Shown one piece after another: positions 23,221 to 31,379 of a DNA stretch of 64,000 nucleotides. The translations under genes were made by a program, and so were the position numbers. The stretch is from Alphaproteobacteria bacterium. Its GTDB lineage: Bacteria > Pseudomonadota > Alphaproteobacteria > Micropepsales > Micropepsaceae. Positions within the stretch are counted from its first letter, which is position 1. Each line of letters opens with the position of its first letter. Under the pieces are notes generated by a model. The model saw only the letters and a program-made list of their open reading frames with translations. It was not told the origin of the DNA and did no database searches. The DNA lies in NCBI GenBank assembly GCA_017983635.1, contig JAGOBA010000003.1, positions 186,001-250,000 of the forward strand, given 5' to 3'.

Positions 23221-25271
23221 ATGCGAGACGCGTACCGCCCGCTTAACATCGCGCCAACGAATACAGCGACAAGGGTCGAGAATCCGAACCACCATAGAGT
23301 TGGTCGCTCAATCAGCCGCGAGACTTGAATCAACAACAGCGGCGACACTTCGTCGAGCGAGAAAGCAACAAGCGTGTCCCCCGGCGTCGTGCCGATGATC
23401 TCATGCCCGCCCGCCGCGATCGCCACGTATTGGCGGCCGTGCCAGACATAGGTCATCGGCGTCGCTTGGCCGCCCGCAGGCAGACGGCCACGCCAAAGTT
23501 CCGACCCGCTCTTTGCATCGAATGCGCGTAGATAGTTGTCCATCGCCGCACCGATAAACAGAACGCCGCTCGCCGTCACGATCGACCCGCCCATATTCCC
23601 CGATCCGCGCGGCAGGAACACGTCGCCGAACGGTACGGTGTCTTCAAGCGTGCCGAGCGGACGCTCCCACACCACCTCGCCCGTGCGCATGTCGATGGCA
23701 TGCAGCTGCCCGAACGGCGGCGGATTGCAGGGCGCGCCGAACGGCGACGCGAGCAGCGTGCGTTCCACCGCGTAAGGCGTGCCCGACTGACTTGGCAGAC
23801 CGCCGCGCCGAATGTCGCGATTGCTCGTGTCTTCGTCCGCGCGCCGCCGCAAGCGGATGAGACCGGCCGCGTTGTTGGTGTTGACATAAAGCGTTTGCGT
23901 GCGTGCATCGAATGCACCACCGCCCCAATTCACGCCGCCGCTGATGAAGGGGTAGTGTATGGTACCCTCGAGACTGGGCGGCGTATAGATGCCGTCGTAG
24001 CGATAGCGGCGGATGAGATCGCGGCAGATGGCACGATCCCAGGGCGTGACGCCCCACGCTTCGTCAGGCGAGAGTGTTGTCGGAACAAGCGAGCGCGGCG
24101 CGACCGGGAACGGCTGCGTCGGCGAATACCATTCGCCTGGCACGTCACCCTTGGGAACGGCGCGTTCCTCGACCTCAAACACCGGCTCTCCCGTGTCGCG
24201 GTCGAGCGTGAACACCAAACCCATTTTCGTGGCTTGGATGACGACGTCGCGATTGCGGCCGTCGTGATCGATCGTGGCGAGTAACGGCTGTGCCGCCACG
24301 TCGTAGTCCCACAGATCGTGATGCACGGTTTGAAAGTGCCACGCGACGCGGCCTGTTTCCGCATGCAGGGCGACGACCGAGTTCGCGTAGCGATTGTCGC
24401 CCGGTCGCAGGCCGCCATAGTGATCCACACTCGGGCTTGAGGTCGGCAGGAACACCAAGCCGCGCGCTTCGTCGGCCGACATCAGCGACCAGACATTTGC
24501 ATGGCCCGTATGATCGGCACTGCCGTCGAGCCAAGTCGCGCGTGCGGGATCGGCGGGATCGCGCGGCACCGGATCGAAACGCCACAACGGCAAACCCGTG
24601 CGCGCATCGAACGCACGCACGGCGCCGCTCGGCGCCTTCTGGCGCAAGCCGTCGCTGATGGCAGAGCCTACAATGACGACACCGCGCACGACGATGGGCG
24701 GCGAAGTGATCTGGATTTCACCGCGATGGAGCAGCGCCTTGCCCGGATCGAGTGTCGCAACTCCGCTCTTGCCAAAGTCATGACAGGGATTGCCGGTTTG
24801 CGCGTCGATAGCGATCAGACGAAAGTCGTTCGTGCCCATCAAGATGCGCGTGCGGCAGGCAGACGATGGTCCGGCCTTCGGATCCCTCCACTGCGTCACC
24901 CCGCGACAGGAATAGCCGTTGCCGCTGGGTTCGATGTCGGCGGAATGAGACCGATAGCGCCAGAGTTCGCGCCCGGTACCGGGATGCAGAGCGACAACAT
25001 CGTTGAATGGCGTGCAAAAGATCAGCCGGTCTTCGACCAGGATCGGCGTCGCTTGGAACTTCCATCGCAGACCGCGCGCCCGCGCCAAACGCGCATCGCC
25101 GGTCGAATAGCTCCAGGCGCGCGCAAGGCGATCGATATTCGCCGGCGTGATTTGCGCGGCGGCGCTCGCTCGCTGCCCGCCGAGATCGCCGCCGACATGA
25201 CCCCAGTCCTGGGCCTGTGCCGCCAGCGCAAGCGCGGCGAGCACAAATAGCGCGAAAGAACCGCGGATCAC
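23187..25271 (-). CDS. PQQ-dependent dehydrogenase-like beta-propeller protein (glucose dehydrogenase type)
   Basis: Periplasmic quinoprotein-like oxidoreductase of 694 aa. A signal peptide (about 1-20) is followed by eight-bladed propeller repeats with tryptophan-docking motifs (ALHPGTGRELWRY, AFDARTGLPLWRF, ALHAETGRVAWHF, AIDMRTGEVVWER, AFDAKSGSELWRG). The GGVNWGGG and GGHEIIGTTPGD segments resemble membrane glucose dehydrogenases, but there is no N-terminal five-helix anchor and no CXXCH haem site. Instead a single TM helix occurs near residues 665-685. The substrate is unknown. The final residues come from the duplicated dat upstream segment, so the tail is probably a fusion. Its start overlaps the methyltransferase stop by 4 bp. 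Confidence 0.85.
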   Translation of the reverse strand: MIRGSFALFVLAALALAAQAQDWGHVGGDLGGQRASAAAQITPANIDRLARAWSYSTGDARLARARGLRWKFQATPILVEDRLIFCTPFNDVVALHPGTGRELWRYRSHSADIEPSGNGYSCRGVTQWRDPKAGPSSACRTRILMGTNDFRLIAIDAQTGNPCHDFGKSGVATLDPGKALLHRGEIQITSPPIVVRGVVIVGSAISDGLRQKAPSGAVRAFDARTGLPLWRFDPVPRDPADPARATWLDGSADHTGHANVWSLMSADEARGLVFLPTSSPSVDHYGGLRPGDNRYANSVVALHAETGRVAWHFQTVHHDLWDYDVAAQPLLATIDHDGRNRDVVIQATKMGLVFTLDRDTGEPVFEVEERAVPKGDVPGEWYSPTQPFPVAPRSLVPTTLSPDEAWGVTPWDRAICRDLIRRYRYDGIYTPPSLEGTIHYPFISGGVNWGGGAFDARTQTLYVNTNNAAGLIRLRRRADEDTSNRDIRRGGLPSQSGTPYAVERTLLASPFGAPCNPPPFGQLHAIDMRTGEVVWERPLGTLEDTVPFGDVFLPRGSGNMGGSIVTASGVLFIGAAMDNYLRAFDAKSGSELWRGRLPAGGQATPMTYVWHGRQYVAIAAGGHEIIGTTPGDTLVAFSLDEVSPLLLIQVSRLIERPTLWWFGFSTLVAVFVGAMLSGRYASRISCHKAERVPD

Positions 25272-25909
25272 GGCGCTCGCCTTTTTGCGACGATCAACCG
25301 TGGTTGCTGCGAACTAGGCGTGACCTTCGCGGTCGCACTCCCCGTCGTCACCTCGAACGCCGCGTCGCCAAGCGCGGCAACGACGGAGGCGAATTCCGGG
25401 AAGCGATAGACTTCGCTTGGAAACGCATTGATCGCGTCCTTGTCCGCCGCGTCGCGAAACAGGAGAGCGAGCGTCCCGCCAGGCTTCGTGACCCGTGCGA
25501 TTTCTCCCAAGGCGGCACGCAAGTCATGCCAGAAATACACCGCGTGAACGCAAAGCACCTTGTCGAACGACGCCTCTGCGAACGGGAGATGTTCGGCAGG
25601 CGCAATGGCGACGCGCACGCGGCCTGCCCTGACGGCTGCGGCATTGCGCTGAACAGCGACCTCCACCATCAACTCGGAGGGATCCACGCCGGCAACCAGA
25701 CCCTCGCTTACCCTCGCCGCGAACATTTCAAGCCCATGCCCGGGCCCGCAGCCGATGTCGAGCACATGATCCGTGATTTTAACATCGAGCGAGGCGATTG
25801 CGCGTCGATTGGCTTCGCGTGTCTCGCGCGCCATGATGAACGCGACGATGCGGCCCAAGATCCCCGTTGCGTTGCGCGCCTGTTCGGCAATGAACCTCGG
25901 CCTACGCAT
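25268..25909 (-). CDS. Class I SAM-dependent methyltransferase
   Basis: A 213-residue methyltransferase with motif I VLDIGCGPGHG (about 49-59), an acidic residue in GVDPSELM (motif II), IAPAEHLPFAEASFDKVLCVHA (motif IV) and RVTKPGGTLALLF (motif VI), as in the UbiE/COQ5-like Methyltransf_11 group. Small-molecule substrate likely, identity unknown. It overlaps the preceding small membrane gene by 8 bp and the following PQQ dehydrogenase by 4 bp, so all are translated from one mRNA. An in-frame upstream ATG is less likely because it lies inside the membrane gene. Confidence 0.88.
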   Translation of the reverse strand: MRRPRFIAEQARNATGILGRIVAFIMARETREANRRAIASLDVKITDHVLDIGCGPGHGLEMFAARVSEGLVAGVDPSELMVEVAVQRNAAAVRAGRVRVAIAPAEHLPFAEASFDKVLCVHAVYFWHDLRAALGEIARVTKPGGTLALLFRDAADKDAINAFPSEVYRFPEFASVVAALGDAAFEVTTGSATAKVTPSSQQPRLIVAKRRAP

Positions 25910-26132
25910 CGGAGCGCGCCTGCTTCTGGGCAATCCTGATGCCGGCAACGTAGCAAGGGATGAACCCTAGGACCGTGGCGGCGAACCCGACAGAGAGAGC
26001 GTTCACGCCCGCGATGCAACTCTGCGGGATCATGAAGGCGAAGGCGATGAACACGGCCGGCAGCACGTGCAACGCGAGAGGGGCGTAGAGGACGCAACGC
26101 CGCTGGAGCCGAGGGTTGAGGCGCACCTTCAT
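25902..26132 (-). CDS. Small two-helix membrane protein (76 aa)
   Basis: A short protein with two predicted TM helices (about 18-38, LALHVLPAVFIAFAFMI, and about 45-65, LSVGFAATVLGFIPCYVAGI) and basic ends. No family recognised. It is sandwiched in the operon: its ATG overlaps the desaturase stop (ATGA) and its stop lies within the first codons of the methyltransferase. The tight fit supports a real gene despite its small size. It may assist the membrane-bound desaturase, which is inference. Confidence 0.65.
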   Translation of the reverse strand: MKVRLNPRLQRRCVLYAPLALHVLPAVFIAFAFMIPQSCIAGVNALSVGFAATVLGFIPCYVAGIRIAQKQARSDA

Positions 26133-27043
26133 GGCCTGCGAGCAACGGCGCGACGAGCGCGGTAGGCGAACCAGGGCCACGCCAAGGGAGACAGGATTTG
26201 TCCGATCAAGTTTCGGGGTATGGGATCGAACGTGATCCCGACGTCGGCGATCGTCCTGCGTGATGGATCGGCATAAGTATCGAACAGGTGGTCGAACAGC
26301 ATTGTGAACGGCGAGAGATTGCGCGAACCGTCGGAAATGTCCTTGGCATGGTGCAGCCAGTGGACGGCGGGGGTGGCGAACAGCCAGTTGACGACACGTG
26401 GTAGACGCGTTTCGACATTCCAGTGGTTGGTGTTGCCGAAGGCGTTGAGAAGCGCGGCGATCCAGAACAACACAGTCGCCGGTGCACCCAACACGACAAG
26501 CACACCCACCGCGAAGCAGGCGCGCACGGCCGCCTCCAAGAAATGCAGGCGCCCTGCCTTGAAAATGTGCATGCGATCGGGGTTGTGGTGCAGCGCATGA
26601 ATGGGCCAAGCCCACGCCCAGGCGTGATAGGCGCGGTGTTTCCAATAGTCGGCAAAGTCGTAGAGAATCACCGCCAGGGCGACTTGACCCCAAAGCGGCC
26701 AGTTGTCGGGCCACACACTAAAGGGCGAAGTGATTGCCAAGGCCGAAACCGATGCGGCGACGCCGATCGTCAAGGCGGCGGCACCAATTCGGGCCCCGAC
26801 ATCCAAAAGCGCCCCATGGACGAGATCGTTGATGACCTGGCCGTCTTGACGCCAATCCCAATCGGGCCGCGCCGGCATGAGCACCTCAAGCCCGGCGATT
26901 AAGATCAGATGGACGACTGTCAGGCCGAACAACCACGGGGCGGGATTGAGGCCTAGCTCTTGGGTGATGGCAAAGCCGACAAGCAGCGCGCCGAGCATTG
27001 CCGGCCACACAATAAATGATGCAACGAATCTTAGCGCCCGCAT
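26129..27043 (-). CDS. Sterol desaturase / fatty acid hydroxylase family protein
   Basis: Integral membrane di-iron enzyme of 304 aa that hydroxylates or desaturates lipids. The histidine boxes are present: HRAYH (HxxxH), HALHHNP (HxxHH) and HWLHH (HxxHH), spread over the second half between hydrophobic segments. Substrate cannot be deduced; hopanoids, carotenoids or fatty acids are possible. It heads a chain of overlapping genes on the same strand: small membrane protein, methyltransferase, PQQ dehydrogenase. The membrane-bound AraC-type regulator lies just upstream. Confidence 0.88.
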   Translation of the reverse strand: MRALRFVASFIVWPAMLGALLVGFAITQELGLNPAPWLFGLTVVHLILIAGLEVLMPARPDWDWRQDGQVINDLVHGALLDVGARIGAAALTIGVAASVSALAITSPFSVWPDNWPLWGQVALAVILYDFADYWKHRAYHAWAWAWPIHALHHNPDRMHIFKAGRLHFLEAAVRACFAVGVLVVLGAPATVLFWIAALLNAFGNTNHWNVETRLPRVVNWLFATPAVHWLHHAKDISDGSRNLSPFTMLFDHLFDTYADPSRRTIADVGITFDPIPRNLIGQILSPLAWPWFAYRARRAVARRP

Positions 27044-27149
27044 GAACCGTCCTTCCGCCGCATATCGCCGCGACGGGGAAATTCATGGCTGGCACCGTGT
27101 TGGAATTCTCGCCCAGTTTCAAAAACGGCTAGGCCTTTTAGGGAAACGG

Positions 27150-28187
27150 CTAGGGTTTCTCGCGGCCGAGGGTCGATTGGCGGAATGCCGTGGGCGTTTG
27201 TCCCGTTTCGGCTTTGAAGACGCGGTTGAAGACGCCTAGTGATCCAAAACCCGAATCGAGCGCGATCGTGGAGACCGGCACTTGGGCCTGGCTAGGGTCC
27301 GAAAGAGCAGCCTTAGCCTCTGCCAGCCGATATCCGTTGACGAACGCCGCGAAATTGCGATGCCCCAACTGATGGTTGATCAAGTTTCGTAGCCGGTGTT
27401 CTGCGACGCCCAGCTTGCGCGCGACATCTGCCACCGCCAATTCCGGCTCGCGATGCAGCCGGTGCTGGAGGAACAGGTCTTGTAGTGGCTCCACGAGCGC
27501 ATCCGTCACGGGCGCGGCTGCTGGGATGGCGATCGCGCGGGCCGGAGCGAAGAGGTCCGCCGTTGGCCCGCGGACGAACGCGAGGAGTGTGGCTACCGCA
27601 AACCCGGCCAACGCCGCTGCATTCAGCAAGCTAAGGGGCGCCGGCGGCGGAGCCCCTCGAAAGCCCAACTCGGAAACCCCGATGGCGAGTGCGTAGAGCA
27701 CGGCCCCGCCCATGAGGATCGGGCGAAGTCTCCTTCTTTGCTCGACCAAGTCATCGCGATGGCCGCGCCAGATCGTCCAGGCTGTTGCAACAGCGAAGCC
27801 GATCGTTCCAAGCGTCAAAACGAGGAAAAGCGCCGGGCGGTTTGCGGCGCGAGAAACTTGAGCGAGCCAGAAAATCGCGGAGCCGACAAGGGCATACGCG
27901 ACGTATCCCAACCAATGGGTACGCGTCGGCTTGAACCCATCTTCGAACAAGCGACGCGCAAACAGCCAAAACATCGCCGGGTTGGCGATGCAAATCGCGA
28001 GGATGAGCAAATGCCAATCGACCCCGGTCGGTGGCGCGAACGTCGGCGCCGAACAGACCACATAGCTTGCAACGCCTACGGCGAAAGCGGCGCCAACGCG
28101 CTCCCGCGCGTCGCGCAAGAGCAGGACCGCCCACAACAGTAAGAGCGCGATTGCCGCACCGCGCAGACCAAGTTCAAGTGCCGCCAT
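27150..28187 (-). CDS. AraC-family regulator with N-terminal seven-helix membrane domain
   Basis: A 345-residue membrane-anchored regulator. Residues 5-210 contain about seven hydrophobic helices and the last 110 residues form an AraC HTH domain, with the first helix-turn-helix in LAVADVARKLGVAEHRLRNL and the second in VPVSTIALDSGFGSLGVFNRVFK. This architecture senses a membrane or extracellular signal. It lies 106 bp upstream of the desaturase operon on the same strand and may control it. Confidence 0.87.
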   Translation of the reverse strand: MAALELGLRGAAIALLLLWAVLLLRDARERVGAAFAVGVASYVVCSAPTFAPPTGVDWHLLILAICIANPAMFWLFARRLFEDGFKPTRTHWLGYVAYALVGSAIFWLAQVSRAANRPALFLVLTLGTIGFAVATAWTIWRGHRDDLVEQRRRLRPILMGGAVLYALAIGVSELGFRGAPPPAPLSLLNAAALAGFAVATLLAFVRGPTADLFAPARAIAIPAAAPVTDALVEPLQDLFLQHRLHREPELAVADVARKLGVAEHRLRNLINHQLGHRNFAAFVNGYRLAEAKAALSDPSQAQVPVSTIALDSGFGSLGVFNRVFKAETGQTPTAFRQSTLGREKP

Positions 28188-28359
28188 GTCTTATACTAGC
28201 GCGCTGCGCCGAAATACGAGTAAAGATTTCGCCGGTGCCTTATCGCAGACCGTTTGCAGGCGGTCCCCTGCGCCGCGAAGCTGCTGCATTTGGCGTTTGA
28301 GGGCATGGGCGCTAACGTCTGCCGGCACATCAAGACTCAAGTTTGAAAAGGTGCATTCG

Positions 28360-28800
28360 ATGAAACTGCTGCCTCTCACCGCACTTGCGGCTCTGTCGCT
28401 TGCTCTGTCGTTGCCCGTCGCTGCCGCCGAGAAATGGCTGAAGATCGATCCCAACGATCCGTTCGCTACGGAGGGGGTGTTCCACATGTTTGACGTCGAC
28501 GGTGCGATGGAAGACAGCGCGACCGGGTTTGTCGCCGCAACCATGATCTATGTGAAGCCGGAAACGGCAGCGCCGGGCGTCGATACCTCTCGCCACGTTT
28601 GGGCGTTCGATTGCGCCGGGAACAATGTCTTCTACGTCTCCGTCGCCACGAAGGCGGACGGACCGAAGGTCGCCGCCGATTGGCGCACCAAACCGCAGTC
28701 GCTGGCCGAACCCGTCATGGGTGGGGTCACGAACTTGTTCGGCAAGAAGCTCTGTGCCCTCAAGGGTTCATGGCCGAAGGGCACATTGCCGCTGAAGTAA
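28360..28800 (+). CDS. Secreted hypothetical protein (146 aa)
   Basis: A clear signal peptide (residues 1-22, ending VAAA-EK) precedes a compact domain with two Cys (AFDCAGN and KLCALKGS) that may form a disulphide, and WKTKPQS-like and DWRTKP stretches. No enzyme motif; it resembles the small surface/periplasmic unknowns common in Alphaproteobacteria. AAAGGTG precedes the ATG by a suitable gap. It is divergent from the AraC-type regulator, so it may be under its control. Confidence 0.75.
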   Translation: MKLLPLTALAALSLALSLPVAAAEKWLKIDPNDPFATEGVFHMFDVDGAMEDSATGFVAATMIYVKPETAAPGVDTSRHVWAFDCAGNNVFYVSVATKADGPKVAADWRTKPQSLAEPVMGGVTNLFGKKLCALKGSWPKGTLPLK

Positions 28801-28852
28801 GCCGCGCACGGGTCGATGCAGACCCTTGAGGTCGACGCATCAGCTGCGGTGC

Positions 28853-29791
28853 CTACCTGATCGCCACCGGGTTGATCACCGCCTGCACGGCGCCTTTGAA
28901 CTTCGGTTGACCAAGGACGAACAGGAACTCGGTTGCGCCGTCCGCCGCCAGGGGCGCGGTGTTCATCGTCTCCAGGATATAGACACCGTTTTTGGCGAGC
29001 AGGATCTGGTGCACCGGAAACGCTTCGGTCTTTTCCTCGAAAGGCACGGCTTCGACGCCCCAGGTGTCCGCGCCGACCGCGACGACACCGCGCGCGGCCA
29101 ACAGAGTAGCGCCCTCTTTGCCGAGGCCGGGCTCGCCGCCCATGTACTTCGCCTTGTCCTTGTCGGCGACGGCGAGCCAGCCTGTGTGGAAGATCACCAC
29201 GTCGCCCTTGCCGATGGTCACGCCCGCCGCTTTCTCCGCGGCTTCGATTTCCTTCTTGTTGAACACGCGGCCCGCCGGTAGCTGCTTCACCTTCGCGAGC
29301 TTCGCCATGTCGAGCAGAATGCCACGCGTCGCCATCGGGGGAACGCCTTCGGTGCCGAGCTTTTTCAAGCCGTTCGGCGCGACAAAGTCCTTGGCATGAT
29401 TGCCGTTATAGTAGCGATGATTGATCCCCAAGTGGCCCAGACCGTCGAGTTGCGAGCCGATGCCGACATAGGCCATCAGAATGTCATCGTTGCCGGTCGC
29501 GATGTTCGACCCCAAGGTCTGTCCTGTGCCGTCATTCGACTGCGTCACCACAATTTGAAACGTGCGCGGCGGATAGGCGGGCGACTCCGGCCCGGTGATA
29601 ACTCCCAACGAATAGACCTTGCCCAGCTTCACAAGCTTTGCCGCCGCCAGCGCTCCCTCCGGCGAAAGATTGTTCGCGGCGCCGATCGTGTCCTTGGCCC
29701 CATATTTCGACGGATACCAATCATCGGCCGCGAGAGCGGCTCCGGCGGACAACACGGCGGCGATAACGGCAATGCTGCGAATGGCGTTCAT
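28853..29791 (-). CDS. Cyclase family protein (KynB-like metal hydrolase fold), exported
   Basis: A 312-residue protein of the cyclase family (PF04199), which includes bacterial kynurenine formamidase. A signal peptide (1-22, AALAAD) shows it is periplasmic, unlike KynB. The metal-site region reads GSQLDGLGHLGIN with further His in NHRYYNGNHAKDF and FHTGW near residue 200. Family members hydrolyse amides, lactones or esters. Substrate unknown. The Lrp regulator and a degraded stretch lie upstream on the same strand. Confidence 0.85.
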   Translation of the reverse strand: MNAIRSIAVIAAVLSAGAALAADDWYPSKYGAKDTIGAANNLSPEGALAAAKLVKLGKVYSLGVITGPESPAYPPRTFQIVVTQSNDGTGQTLGSNIATGNDDILMAYVGIGSQLDGLGHLGINHRYYNGNHAKDFVAPNGLKKLGTEGVPPMATRGILLDMAKLAKVKQLPAGRVFNKKEIEAAEKAAGVTIGKGDVVIFHTGWLAVADKDKAKYMGGEPGLGKEGATLLAARGVVAVGADTWGVEAVPFEEKTEAFPVHQILLAKNGVYILETMNTAPLAADGATEFLFVLGQPKFKGAVQAVINPVAIR

Positions 29792-30318
29792 TTTATTCGG
29801 TCTCCCGTAGATTCTTTTAAGCTTACACAGTGGGGAGGCTTGCGCCGTCGCCCCTCATCAGGCGCTCCTTGGATTCCATACAGCGCCGCTGCGCCGTGGT
29901 GCACTCGGCCGGCATCATCTTGCCTTGGTAGCGCGCGGCGGCAATTCAGACGCGCTTCAACACGTTCGTCAACTGATCGACCGCAGCGGTGGTCGCGTAA
30001 TAGATATTGCCAGGCCGCGGCGACCACGCGGGACCAGGCGTGCGCTCGCCGTCACGCGCATGTCCGTGTTGCCTTCCGCCGGGATAACGGCGTGAGCATC
30101 CCGATTGATAATTTCGCGGCTCGATATGAACCAGCGACCATGCGCTTGGCTCCCACCGGTTCGTGCCGGCGCCGCCAGAATTCCTCGTTGAATTGCCCTG
30201 AGTTTTGCCCGCATCCTGTCGCGCCGGGACGCCTGCCGAAGCAAGAGCGCACTGTCCACCCATTTGTTCGTCATCGGTTGCGGCCGCGGCCGCCATAGCA
30301 ACCAGATCAACCTGCAGC
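29792..30318 (-). pseudogene. Degraded or unassigned region between the cyclase and Lrp genes
   Basis: No intact gene is recognised. Several minus-strand frames carry short protein-like pieces, such as MAFELQVDLVAMAAAAAT at the start, EEFWRRRHEPVGAKRM in another frame and GNIYYATTAAVDQLTNVLKRV at the end, which look like one protein broken by frameshifts. The last piece is reminiscent of a class V aminotransferase end, but this is weak. The first frame begins inside the Lrp gene's final codons, as expected for a gene once coupled to its regulator. Confidence 0.35.
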
Positions 30319-30798
30319 TCAAACGCCATGTTGCACGGGCGTAAACAAGCTGCGCTTATAGGTTTGTAGCACAGCGCTCGTTACAAACTTTTTGACATTG
30401 GGATTCTCTTTCAACATCTCCTCCATCAGCGCATCATACTGCTCGATGGACGCTGCGGTCACAATCAAGATGAAGTCGGATGCGCCGGTGACATTGTAAG
30501 CCTGCTGCACTTCCTCTGTGCGATCGAGCCACTGGCGGAATGCAGCATAAAGATCTACACGCTTCCGCTCGATCTCAACGCCGACGACAAAGGTCTGGGA
30601 TTGCCCAACGAGATTCGCTCTGATTACGGCAACTTGTCCCACGAGCACCCCCTCTTTCTTGAGGCGCGCCAGCCGGCGCTGCACGGCTGAAGGGGACGCG
30701 CCGACTAGACCCGCGAGCGCATCAGTGGTCAGGCTCGCGTCGCGCTGGATCGCGCGCAAAAGATTGCGATCTATGTCGTCGATGCCGGTTTTAGTCAT
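30319..30798 (-). CDS. Lrp/AsnC family transcriptional regulator
   Basis: A 159-residue regulator with an N-terminal winged helix (DDIDRNLLRAIQRDASLTTDALAGLVGASPSAVQRRLARL; residues 6-48) and a C-terminal RAM ligand-binding domain (about 70-150, with VQQAYNVTGASDFILIV). It would respond to an amino acid or related ligand and is adjacent to what looks like a broken gene and a cyclase. A longer N-terminus by 12 residues is possible. Confidence 0.92.
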   Translation of the reverse strand: MTKTGIDDIDRNLLRAIQRDASLTTDALAGLVGASPSAVQRRLARLKKEGVLVGQVAVIRANLVGQSQTFVVGVEIERKRVDLYAAFRQWLDRTEEVQQAYNVTGASDFILIVTAASIEQYDALMEEMLKENPNVKKFVTSAVLQTYKRSLFTPVQHGV

Positions 30799-30904
30799 TA
30801 GCGCGGGGTCTCCGTGGGCCAACCCTGCACGCAAGTTAGCAAATGCGGGGGCATCCGTCAGAAAATTTCGCGATACTGAACGCGTAACTTGAGCAGAGGA
30901 TCCA

Positions 30905-31309
30905 GTGAGCTACGTAAGATCGGGGCTAGAGCTGGGGCGCAGTGCGCTCGCAATGGTGTCAGGATACGCCACGTTTGTGGTTGGCGCCTTTGTGGCGCAA
31001 GAGACCATTCTTGGCGGCGTGAGCTATCACGATTCACTCGGCAAACTGGTAGCGGCGGGGCTGCTGACGCCGCTCGCGGCCATCATTGGCGGCGCACTTA
31101 CTGCCGCGCTCGCGGGTACGCGCCCCTTTTTGCACATCCTGCCTATGTGCGCGCTGATTATCGTGGAAACGACCTACCTCTACACAAGCGGCAAGGTCGA
31201 CGGGCCACTCTGGTTCGAAGCTGCGGCTGGAGGATCCTTGGTTGTCGGCGCCGTGATCGGGGCTTGGGCCTGGAGTCGGGCGCGCCCTATCGCACGCGCT
31301 CCGGTCTGA
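30905..31309 (+). CDS. Hypothetical four-helix membrane protein (134 aa)
   Basis: A small integral membrane protein with four hydrophobic segments (about 14-34, 47-68, 76-95, 106-125), no recognisable family. It starts with GTG, preceded by AGAGGA. It is divergent from the Lrp gene (about 100 bp), so the two may share a regulatory region. Function unknown. Confidence 0.7.
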   Translation: MSYVRSGLELGRSALAMVSGYATFVVGAFVAQETILGGVSYHDSLGKLVAAGLLTPLAAIIGGALTAALAGTRPFLHILPMCALIIVETTYLYTSGKVDGPLWFEAAAGGSLVVGAVIGAWAWSRARPIARAPV

Positions 31310-31379
31310 CGCACCTCACCAACTGACGGTATCTATTCCGAGCACGGAAGCCCCGACGGAGGCTCGCGTTTCAGGAAAG

